This document shows positions 32,946-40,343 of a stretch of 64,000 nt of DNA, one piece after another. Under the pieces are notes generated by a model. It had not been told where the DNA came from and ran no database searches. It worked only from the letters and a program-made list of their open reading frames with translations. Position 1 is the first letter of the stretch, and every line of letters starts with the position of its first letter. This DNA is from Poseidonibacter lekithochrous. Its GTDB lineage: Bacteria; Campylobacterota; Campylobacteria; Campylobacterales; Arcobacteraceae. The DNA is taken from assembly GCF_018861145.1 (NCBI RefSeq), contig NZ_JAHKQT010000001.1, positions 37,093 to 101,092 of the forward strand, in the 5' to 3' direction. Both the position numbers and the translations under genes were made by a program.

Positions 32946-33764
32946 TTATTTTCCAGCGTTAGGAATAAATAATGCTTGACCTAATAATCTAAAGTCAGCA
33001 ATTGTTTTTTGTGTAGCATCAGATACAACCCAGTTAGTAAACTTTTTAGCTAATTCTGGTTTTACATTTGAACATTTATCTTTGTTGATAGTAACAACTG
33101 AATATTGGTTAAATAGTGTTTTATCACCTTCAACTACAACTTTTAATTTATTATCATCACCTTTTTGTGACATATACTTAATCCAAGTACCTCTATCTGT
33201 CATTGTATAACCATCTTTTTCAGCAGCCATATTAATAGTAACTAGCATTCCTTGACCTGTTTGAACATACCAAGAAGAAGCAGATTTTGCATCTACATTT
33301 GCATTTTTCCATAAAGATAATTCTTTTTTATTAGTCCCTGAGTTATCTCCTCTTGAGAAAAAATTAGCTTTGTTATCTCTAATTTTTTGTAAAGCTGCAC
33401 TTGGAGTTAATCCATTTACAGTTGCAGGGTCTTTTTTAGGACCTACAATAATAAAATCATTGTACATTACTTGTTGTCTATCAACACCAAAACCAGTATC
33501 AATAAACTTTTTCTCAGATGCAGGTGCATGAACAAATAAAATATCAACATCACAATTTCCACCCATTTTAAGAGCTTTACCAGTTCCAGTTGCTACCCAT
33601 TTTAAAGTAGTTCCAGTATCTTTTTCAAACTTAGGAGCTAAGTAATCTAATAATCCTGTATTATCTGTACTTGTAGTTGTAGCCATCATTAAAGAATCTT
33701 TTGCAAATAATGAAGATGCTAATACAGCACTTAGTCCTAGCGTTAATAATGTTTTTTTGATCAT
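32946..33764 (-). CDS. tupA: Tungstate-binding periplasmic protein
   Basis: A 272-residue solute-binding protein with a signal peptide (residues 1-21). The TupA signature TTSTDNTGLLDYL (residues 29-41) supplies the threonine/serine ligands that bind tungstate tightly. Further TupA-like segments are CDVDILFVHAPASEKKFID and SRGDNSGTNKKELSLW. TupA prefers tungstate over molybdate by orders of magnitude in studied Campylobacterota and Firmicutes. RBS AAAGGGAA before the ATG. Confidence 0.92.
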   Translation of the reverse strand: MIKKTLLTLGLSAVLASSLFAKDSLMMATTTSTDNTGLLDYLAPKFEKDTGTTLKWVATGTGKALKMGGNCDVDILFVHAPASEKKFIDTGFGVDRQQVMYNDFIIVGPKKDPATVNGLTPSAALQKIRDNKANFFSRGDNSGTNKKELSLWKNANVDAKSASSWYVQTGQGMLVTINMAAEKDGYTMTDRGTWIKYMSQKGDDNKLKVVVEGDKTLFNQYSVVTINKDKCSNVKPELAKKFTNWVVSDATQKTIADFRLLGQALFIPNAGK

Positions 33765-33901
33765 TTTTATTTCCCTTTAAATTAAATATATTTGTCTGTT
33801 TATTTATTAATTTGTTATTAATCTTAATAACATAAACCTCTGCTTATACATCAATACTAGATGTTAACTCTTTTTTTACTTTAAAACCTCCATCTTTAAG
33901 T

Positions 33902-34861
33902 TTAATTTTTAATAATAGAAGCATCACCTGCTATAAGTGGTGGATTTATTACACCTTGACCATGTTTAGTCATAATAGATTGACCTTCATTTGACAATAC
34001 AAAATTCACGAACTTAATAGCACCTTCTTTATTAGCAGGAGATTTTGTATTTTGTGGAATTGTAATACCATATACCATAGCACCACCCTTTTTATTAATC
34101 AATTCACCTGCTTTTTTTCCATTAATACTAAATGATGCTGTTTTATAAAAATCTGCATTTTCATTATCTTTTAAAGAAACTTCTTTAGGTAATGTAATAT
34201 AATTTAGACCATGTTGTTCTGCAACTGATTTATAAATATATAAATAGTCATATACATTTGATTCAATTAGCTCAAGTAACTCAGTCTCTTTTCCTCTTAC
34301 GATTACTTTTTCTTTATTCTCTTCTCCAGCTTTATATGATTCACCATAATTAAATAGTTTATTAAATAAACCAGGCATTTTATAATGTGTTTCAGCAAGT
34401 TTAGTAACAAGTATTGATCTATATCCACATGGGTCTAAATTAGGATTTGAATGTCCAATTTTCACACCATCTCTTAAAAAAATCTCTGGCCAATTTTGTG
34501 CATTTATTTCATTAGCAAATTTTGCTTTAGGAGTATATGCAATTGCCATTTCATTTGTAGCAAAGTGTGCATTAAATTTTGCATCTTTAGGAATTAATAG
34601 ATTATCAATTACTTTATAGTCAGCACTAGCCATTACATCTGCAACTTTTCCAAGTTCAGATATTTTTCTTGCAGCAGCTATAGAACCAGAAGCTTCTCTT
34701 TGAATATCATATTGAGGATATTTAGCTTCAAAAACTTTTTCAATTTCTAAAAAAGGTACAGCTAAACTTCCTGCATGAAATACTGTTATAACTTCTTTTG
34801 CCATAATTGAACTTGATGCCATTGTTGTAATTAATGCAGATGATAATAATCTTTTTTTCAT
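33902..34861 (-). CDS. wtpA: WtpA-type tungstate/molybdate binding protein
   Basis: A 319-residue binding protein with a signal peptide (1-21). VITVFHAGSLAVPFLEIEKV (residues 24-43) and REASGSIAAARKISELGK (residues 56-73) are the WtpA pattern. Cognate WtpB and WtpC permease and ATPase are not in the window. It sits between moeA and tupA, so it either delivers to the TupBC membrane part or works with distant partners. WtpA binds both tungstate and molybdate by an octahedral site. Confidence 0.87.
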   Translation of the reverse strand: MKKRLLSSALITTMASSSIMAKEVITVFHAGSLAVPFLEIEKVFEAKYPQYDIQREASGSIAAARKISELGKVADVMASADYKVIDNLLIPKDAKFNAHFATNEMAIAYTPKAKFANEINAQNWPEIFLRDGVKIGHSNPNLDPCGYRSILVTKLAETHYKMPGLFNKLFNYGESYKAGEENKEKVIVRGKETELLELIESNVYDYLYIYKSVAEQHGLNYITLPKEVSLKDNENADFYKTASFSINGKKAGELINKKGGAMVYGITIPQNTKSPANKEGAIKFVNFVLSNEGQSIMTKHGQGVINPPLIAGDASIIKN

Positions 34862-34874
34862 TTATATTTACCTT

Positions 34875-36134
34875 TTAATTAAATATGTTTATTTGTGTTT
34901 TTAAGAATTTATTATTAAATTTAACAAGCTTAACCATCTGCTCTTTTTCAATACTTGAAGTATTTTCTTGTGTTACTAAAATGCAATTACTTTCATATAA
35001 AGCAGTAATCATTCCTGAACCATATTTATTGTTTCTAGTAACACTAAATTCAGCATTTTCACAATTTCCAAGGACAAGATTAACTCGTCCTTTTTTTGTT
35101 TTAAAAGTTTCTTTATTTTCTGCAATTATTACATCATGATAAAAGCCACTATTTCCTTGTATTTTATTTAATACAGGTATTGCAAATAGTTGCATATTAA
35201 CCATTGCAGTTAATGGATTTCCAGGTAAACACATTACAAATGTTTGTTTATTTTTATCTTGAATACTTCCCATCATAATAGGACGACCTGGTTTTACATT
35301 TACTCCATGAAAAGCAGTTTCCAAACCATTTTTCACAAAAGCTTCACCCATGAAATCAGCATCTCCCATAGAAATACCACCTGTTGTAATAATCACATCA
35401 TATGTTTTTAGATTACTTATAAAGTTTATTGATTCATCTAAGTTATCTGGAACAACTCCACTATAAGTAGCTGCAAATCCTGCTTCTTCTAAAAGTGAAA
35501 CTAATGCATATGAATTACAGTTATATATCTCTTCTTCATTTGCATTTTCCCATGGCTCTTTTAGTTCATTACCAGTTGATACAACAGCAATTGAGATTTG
35601 CTTGAAAACTTCAATCATCATAAGACCTTGTGAAGCTAAAAGAGTTATATGAGAGGAGTTAATAACTTCACCTTTTTTGAACAATACATTGCCCTCTTTT
35701 TGTTCTTCACCTTTTAATCTTAAGTTACTTCCAACTTTTACATCTTCTGGAATTCTTACACTTGAATCACTTACATCAAAACAGTTTTCAATAGGAACAA
35801 TAGTATTAGCATCACTAGGAACTTTTGCACCTGTCATAATCTTATAACATTCACCTTCTTCTAGAATAGCTTGAACATCATCACCTTTATCACCTGCAAA
35901 TATCACTTTTTTGATTTTTAATACTTTTCCACAATCAGTTGATTTAAAAGCAAAACCATCCATTGCTGAGTTATTAAAAGATGGAAGATTTTTCTTACAA
36001 ATCACATCAGATGAAACTACTCTTCCTAATGCTTTTGAAATAGGAACAATCTCTTTTAATGTTGTAGTTTTTGCTAAGTCTAGACTTATTTTCACAGCTT
36101 CCTCAAAGTCTAGAAAGTTTAATTTAAAGCTCAT
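34875..36134 (-). CDS. moeA: Molybdopterin molybdotransferase MoeA
   Basis: A 419-residue enzyme that inserts molybdate (or tungstate) into adenylylated molybdopterin. The four-domain MoeA order is present: domain I with NNSAMDGFAF (about residues 52-61), then domain III with ITTGGISMGDADF and PGRPIMMG, and the PGNPLTAMVNMQLF loop near residue 305. It overlaps the desulfurase-like gene by 11 bases. The operon position suggests dedicated cofactor assembly for the formate dehydrogenase. Confidence 0.95.
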   Translation of the reverse strand: MSFKLNFLDFEEAVKISLDLAKTTTLKEIVPISKALGRVVSSDVICKKNLPSFNNSAMDGFAFKSTDCGKVLKIKKVIFAGDKGDDVQAILEEGECYKIMTGAKVPSDANTIVPIENCFDVSDSSVRIPEDVKVGSNLRLKGEEQKEGNVLFKKGEVINSSHITLLASQGLMMIEVFKQISIAVVSTGNELKEPWENANEEEIYNCNSYALVSLLEEAGFAATYSGVVPDNLDESINFISNLKTYDVIITTGGISMGDADFMGEAFVKNGLETAFHGVNVKPGRPIMMGSIQDKNKQTFVMCLPGNPLTAMVNMQLFAIPVLNKIQGNSGFYHDVIIAENKETFKTKKGRVNLVLGNCENAEFSVTRNNKYGSGMITALYESNCILVTQENTSSIEKEQMVKLVKFNNKFLKTQINIFN

Positions 36135-37113
36135 TTAAAACCCTTATTTGTCTATATTTTTTTGAAAATGTATTTACTATTTTTTCTATTTCTTCAACTT
36201 CAAAACTTTGCGTAAATGTCAAAGATATTGCATTTCTTGAAATTAATTCTTCATAGCCCATAGCTTGAATAACTCTTGAAGGCATTGATAATCCTAAAGA
36301 ACAACCTTCACCATTTGTAATAAGTATAGAGTTTAAAGCTAGTGTTCGTATAATTTCTCTTGCTTTTATATTTTTTAACGCAAAATGAAGTGAGTATTCT
36401 AAAGTATCTTTTGAGTCAACAAAGAAATATATATCATCAGCAAAAGCATTTATTAGTTTTTCTTTAAATAACTCTTTTTGGCTTGTTTCAAAGTTTTGTA
36501 TCTTTAATGATTCATTAATAGAATTTACAGCAACAACATCTTTAAAACCAATAACTTGTTCTTCAAATAATTCATTGTTAAACAATAAACAAGAAGATAA
36601 AGCAAAACCTGTTAGCTTATAAGTATCAAAATATATAGCATCACTACTTTTTGAGAAATCTGCACTTGCATTTGAAATAATTTTTGCAGAACTTAATTTT
36701 TTAACTTCAGCTAAATCAGTTTTAACAAAAGTATCAATTACATAAGAAGAGATAAATATAAAATCTACATTTGCATTTTCTAATTGTTTTTTATTTACTT
36801 GTCCATTTTTTTCTAAGTCAATCCATACAAGAGGAAAACCTAAATCTTCATAAGCTTTTGCAGCTTGAATAATTGCATATGATTCACCAACACAAACGGC
36901 TATTTTCCCTTTCTTTTTTAGTTCTAAGAATAAACCTAAAAATCCACTTTTACAAAAAGAAAATGTCACTAAATCTGAAAAAGAATATTTAGCTTTTAGC
37001 TCATTTTCTACTTTTAGAAAATCATCATTATTTTTTAATATATCAAGTGAAAGCTCATTAGTTATATGCAAATCTTGCACATTTGGGTATTGTAAAGAAT
37101 TTAATTTAATCAC
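36124..37113 (-). CDS. Divergent cysteine-desulfurase-like (NifS/IscS fold) protein
   Basis: A 329-residue PLP enzyme of the aminotransferase class V fold, shorter than IscS (about 400). The PLP lysine is probably K166 in DTYKLTGF. The C-terminal part NGEGCSLGLSMPSRVIQAMG (residues 268-287) lines up with the catalytic-cysteine loop of IscS (GSACTSASLEPSYVLRALG), which puts a cysteine at C271 in the sulfur-relay position. It overlaps modE by four bases and moeA by 11. In E. coli IscS passes sulfur to FdhD for formate dehydrogenase. A dedicated donor for FdhD, encoded in the same operon, is the natural inference; selenium transfer is an alternative. Confidence 0.75.
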   Translation of the reverse strand: MIKLNSLQYPNVQDLHITNELSLDILKNNDDFLKVENELKAKYSFSDLVTFSFCKSGFLGLFLELKKKGKIAVCVGESYAIIQAAKAYEDLGFPLVWIDLEKNGQVNKKQLENANVDFIFISSYVIDTFVKTDLAEVKKLSSAKIISNASADFSKSSDAIYFDTYKLTGFALSSCLLFNNELFEEQVIGFKDVVAVNSINESLKIQNFETSQKELFKEKLINAFADDIYFFVDSKDTLEYSLHFALKNIKAREIIRTLALNSILITNGEGCSLGLSMPSRVIQAMGYEELISRNAISLTFTQSFEVEEIEKIVNTFSKKYRQIRVLNEL

Positions 37114-37484
37114 TTCTGAGTATCCTTTGTACTTAGTATCTCTTTGTTATCTTTCAAAAATAGCTCTTTGAATCTTTCATCTGCATATTTTTTAATATCA
37201 TACTGCAAGATTTTATAAGTTTGAATAACTTCTCTTGCTTTTGGAGTAAGAGAACTACCACTTAGTTCTCCTTGTCCTTTGTTTGTATGTACTAAAGCAT
37301 CTTCAATATTATTCTCTAATATTTTAATATGACTCCATGCTTTTTTATAATTCATCCCAACTCTTTGGGCTGCTTTTGAAATAGAACCTGTTTCATCAAT
37401 TAATTCTAAAACTTCAGTTTTCCCACCACCAAATATAAGATTTTTATTATCATCTTCTATCCAGATTTTAACTTTAACTTTCAT
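37110..37484 (-). CDS. modE: ModE-like molybdenum/tungsten regulator (HTH domain only)
   Basis: A 124-residue regulator. ATG at 37484 has AGGGA before it; the longer frame to 37535 overlaps the preceding gene. The N-terminal helix-turn-helix ELIDETGSISKAAQRVGMNY (residues 30-49) with KKAWSHIKILENN is the ModE/LysR-like signature. There is no C-terminal MOP oxyanion domain, so it cannot sense molybdate as E. coli ModE does, unless by a partner such as the 139-residue protein encoded just before it. Confidence 0.85.
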   Translation of the reverse strand: MKVKVKIWIEDDNKNLIFGGGKTEVLELIDETGSISKAAQRVGMNYKKAWSHIKILENNIEDALVHTNKGQGELSGSSLTPKAREVIQTYKILQYDIKKYADERFKELFLKDNKEILSTKDTQK

Positions 37485-37893
37485 GATGTCCCTTTTTTTC
37501 TCTAAAACATCCAAGTTGACAATGTACAACATCAAGGTCAGTACCCTTAATCGTAGAACCTACTGTATTTAAAGAAGTTTTTTTAGCTTCTTCCCAAAGA
37601 ATCTCACATTCAAGCTTTTTTTTGCCATTGTAATTTTCTTCTAATTTGTTATAAACTGACATATTAGGTTCTTGAAATTTGATTTTTCCAAATACTCCTA
37701 ACTCACAATTTGTAATTTTCAATCCTAAGCTTTTTGTAATTCCTGACATTTCTTTAGGCTCTCGACCTATTAAACGTGCAACTTTAAACGCTTTTAGACA
37801 AGATAGTTTCCCATCTTCATCTAAATTCGTCATTATTAACTCTTTTTGAATATCATCTATTTTAGAATCAATTTTATCATCAATACTAGACAT
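37474..37893 (-). CDS. Conserved-looking protein with a duplicated C(x)LGxF motif
   Basis: A 139-residue protein without a family I can name. Two halves align: KLSCLKAFKVARLIGREPKE with ITNCELGVFGK (about residues 28-70), and KLECEILWEEAKKTSLNTV with VVHCQLGCFRE (about 92-133). Each half has LxC, a helix and a closing CxLGxF, so the protein is an internal duplication, with four or five cysteines well placed to bind metal. It overlaps fdhD by eight bases and modE by 11. It may be a metal or cofactor sensor or an FDH maturation factor. Confidence 0.7.
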   Translation of the reverse strand: MSSIDDKIDSKIDDIQKELIMTNLDEDGKLSCLKAFKVARLIGREPKEMSGITKSLGLKITNCELGVFGKIKFQEPNMSVYNKLEENYNGKKKLECEILWEEAKKTSLNTVGSTIKGTDLDVVHCQLGCFREKKGHHES

Positions 37894-38683
37894 CTATTCT
37901 TCCTTGATGTGTATATAAATTCATTTTCTTTCCTCTTGCAAAACCTATCATTGTAATACCATGTTTATGTGCTACTTGCACACCTAAATACGTTGGTGCA
38001 GTTCTTGATACAATAACAGGTATTCTATGCATTACAGCTTTTGTAACCATTTCAGAACTAAGTCTACCTGAAACAAATAAAACAGATTTTGTAGTATCTA
38101 AACCTTGTAATTTACATTTACCAACAACTTTATCAATTGCATTATGACGTCCTATATCTTCAGCAGTAATAGTCGAACCATCAAGTAAATAAATCATAGC
38201 TTTATGTACACATCCTGTTAAATTATAAAGTTCACTCTCTCTATAAAATATTTTTACTTCACTAGAAATTGTTTCAGGTTTAATTTTAAATGCCGTTTGG
38301 TTAAATGGTATTTCTAATGAACCTTCAATATTACCAGTAACTCCACCACCACAACCACTTACAAGTGTTTTTTCTTTGTATAGATTTTGTAAAGAATCTT
38401 CATCAATATTAGCTTTTATATCAACTCTTAATCCATCTTCACTTACAGTTAATTCTTCAATATCATCTACACTTGAAATTACATTTTCACTCATAAGAAA
38501 ACCAATTGCATGGGCATCTTGATCTTTTGGAATACACATCATAGATATAGTTTTTTCACCATTTAAATACAAGTTCAGACGTGATTCATCAATAGTCACA
38601 TCTTCAAATTCAGTTGCTTCATTTTCTATAAGTTTGTCAATAATTACTGTTTTTAAATATTTAGCGTTTTCTATATTTTCCAT
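37886..38683 (-). CDS. fdhD: FdhD formate dehydrogenase sulfur carrier
   Basis: A 265-residue FdhD protein, which takes sulfur from a desulfurase and sulfurates the molybdopterin cofactor of formate dehydrogenase. Motifs: HAIGFLMSENVI (residues 58-69), then SGCGGGVTG with C111, YNLTGCVHKA and EDIGRHNAIDKVVGKC, and SGRLSSEMVTKA. E. coli FdhD has a CxxC here; this protein has CGGG, with one cysteine only. It starts its own transcript after the fdhC terminator and heads nine overlapping genes. Confidence 0.93.
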   Translation of the reverse strand: MENIENAKYLKTVIIDKLIENEATEFEDVTIDESRLNLYLNGEKTISMMCIPKDQDAHAIGFLMSENVISSVDDIEELTVSEDGLRVDIKANIDEDSLQNLYKEKTLVSGCGGGVTGNIEGSLEIPFNQTAFKIKPETISSEVKIFYRESELYNLTGCVHKAMIYLLDGSTITAEDIGRHNAIDKVVGKCKLQGLDTTKSVLFVSGRLSSEMVTKAVMHRIPVIVSRTAPTYLGVQVAHKHGITMIGFARGKKMNLYTHQGRIDV

Positions 38684-38740
38684 GTTTTTCCTTAATATGC
38701 AAATATAGCATATTTATATATAATAAAAAAGAAAAGTTGC

Positions 38741-38760
38741 TTTACTCCCTAAAGAGTAAA
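38741..38760 (-). terminator. Terminator after fdhC
   Basis: TTTACTC and GAGTAAA pair around six bases; the minus strand continues into GCAACTTTTCTTTTTT. It lies 11 bases beyond the fdhC stop and separates the fdhABC unit from the fdhD unit. Confidence 0.65.
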
Positions 38761-38770
38761 ACTACTTAAT

Positions 38771-39730
38771 CTATTTCTTTAAATCTTCATATTCTAAAAT
38801 TTCAGGTCTAAATTGTTCTAAATATTCAACCGGTAATTTTCCTGTAATTACACCAGGAATATAACCTTTTACTGAAACAAAATACGAATATATTGTTTCA
38901 AATGTAAAGAACGAAATAATCGCACTTCCCATAAAGTGAACAAATAAAATCAATCTTTTAAACTGAATAGTTTCAGAATGTGTTGCTGCATCAGGGTACA
39001 TAAACCAAATGATAAAACCACTTAATACAAGTAAGAACCCAAAGGCTACATACGCATAATAGTTAACTCTATTCATAGGTTCATATTTTCCTCGCAAAAA
39101 GATCTTATTCCAAATTTTAATACTTGGTCTGAAGAAGAATTTATGATCTTTAAAAGCAATAATAGTCATGATGAACCAAACTGGAATCCAGCCTACTCCA
39201 ACAATTTCATGTGTTGCTCTCATAAATCTTGCAATATTTCCACCACCAGTCCAGTTTCCAAATGTAATTGAGAAACCAGTGATAAATAAATATATCATAA
39301 TGATAATATTTAATAAAAGTACTATTCTTTGAAAAATAGAATATACTTGAACAGTATCTTGTGCTCTAGTAATTTTTGCTTGTTTTCTACCCTTTGCAAC
39401 AATGAACATAGTTAAAAATAAAAAGAATTCAACAAGAAATACTATAGGTAATAAATGCTGTCTCTCTTCAAATGCTCTAATAACTTCTGGTGCAATTGCA
39501 TGATAATCTGGTCCAAAAAGTCCCACTTCTTTTTGCTGATAATGAGTTAAACTATCAAAGGGAACAATTTGCCCAGTGAAGTTTCCTTGCATCATCTGTA
39601 AAATGAATTCATATACATATGAAATATCTGCAATAGTTGCTAACCAAAAGTACCAATATGTTAAAAGGCCGAATATAAAACCTATAACTAAATAGACTTT
39701 ATATTCACTTAGAAAACTTTTATTTTCCAT
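38771..39730 (-). CDS. fdhC: Formate dehydrogenase cytochrome b subunit
   Basis: A 319-residue inner-membrane diheme cytochrome b of the FdnI/FdhC type, passing electrons from the periplasmic enzyme to menaquinone. ATG at 39730 overlaps fdhB by 11 bases; the longer frame is not supported. Four main membrane spans are seen (about 12-30, 130-155, 205-225, 245-270), with histidines in FMRATHEIVGVGW and LFVHFMGSA positioned as heme ligands. Confidence 0.92.
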   Translation of the reverse strand: MENKSFLSEYKVYLVIGFIFGLLTYWYFWLATIADISYVYEFILQMMQGNFTGQIVPFDSLTHYQQKEVGLFGPDYHAIAPEVIRAFEERQHLLPIVFLVEFFLFLTMFIVAKGRKQAKITRAQDTVQVYSIFQRIVLLLNIIIMIYLFITGFSITFGNWTGGGNIARFMRATHEIVGVGWIPVWFIMTIIAFKDHKFFFRPSIKIWNKIFLRGKYEPMNRVNYYAYVAFGFLLVLSGFIIWFMYPDAATHSETIQFKRLILFVHFMGSAIISFFTFETIYSYFVSVKGYIPGVITGKLPVEYLEQFRPEILEYEDLKK

Positions 39731-40334
39731 ACGCTTTATCCCAACCATAAGGTGCAGATTGAACGCCATGTCCTGAAGACATTACTCTTTCTCTAAAAAT
39801 ATTTGATACAGATTCTGCATCACCTACTAATAGAGCTTTAGTAGAACACATAGCAGCACATACAGGAACTCTACCTTCAGAAATTCTGTTCTGACCGTAT
39901 AATTCTCTTTCATGTTCACTATTTGTTTCTAATGGTCCACCTGCACACATAGTACATTTATCCATAACACCTTTTGTTCCAAATGCTCCATTTTTAGGGA
40001 ACTGTGGAGCTCCAAATGGACAAGCATATAAACAATATGAACAACCAATACATTTATTTTTATCATGTAAAACGATTCCATCTTGTCTAATATAAAAACA
40101 ATCTACTGGACATACTTGTTCACAAGGTGCATCAGTACAATGCATACAAGCAACAGATAGAGAAAACTCTAATCCTTGCTTACCTTCATTTACCGTTACA
40201 ACTTTTCTTCTAGAGATTTCAACAGGTAGCTCATGAGCTTCGGCACAAGCAACTGAACAACCATCACAATGAATACATCTGTTTTCATCACAGTAAAATC
40301 TCATACTTGCGTAATCTACATTATTATTACTCAT
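39720..40334 (-). CDS. fdhB: Formate dehydrogenase iron-sulfur subunit
   Basis: A 204-residue ferredoxin-like subunit with four cysteine clusters: CIHCDGCSVAC (about residues 16-26), CMHCTDAPCEQVCP, CIGCSYCLYACP and the split CTMCAGG...CAAMC. These hold four [4Fe-4S] clusters wiring FdhA to FdhC. GGAGAG precedes the ATG. Ten bases after fdhA. Confidence 0.95.
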   Translation of the reverse strand: MSNNNVDYASMRFYCDENRCIHCDGCSVACAEAHELPVEISRRKVVTVNEGKQGLEFSLSVACMHCTDAPCEQVCPVDCFYIRQDGIVLHDKNKCIGCSYCLYACPFGAPQFPKNGAFGTKGVMDKCTMCAGGPLETNSEHERELYGQNRISEGRVPVCAAMCSTKALLVGDAESVSNIFRERVMSSGHGVQSAPYGWDKAYGK

Positions 40335-40343
40335 TTTGCTCTC

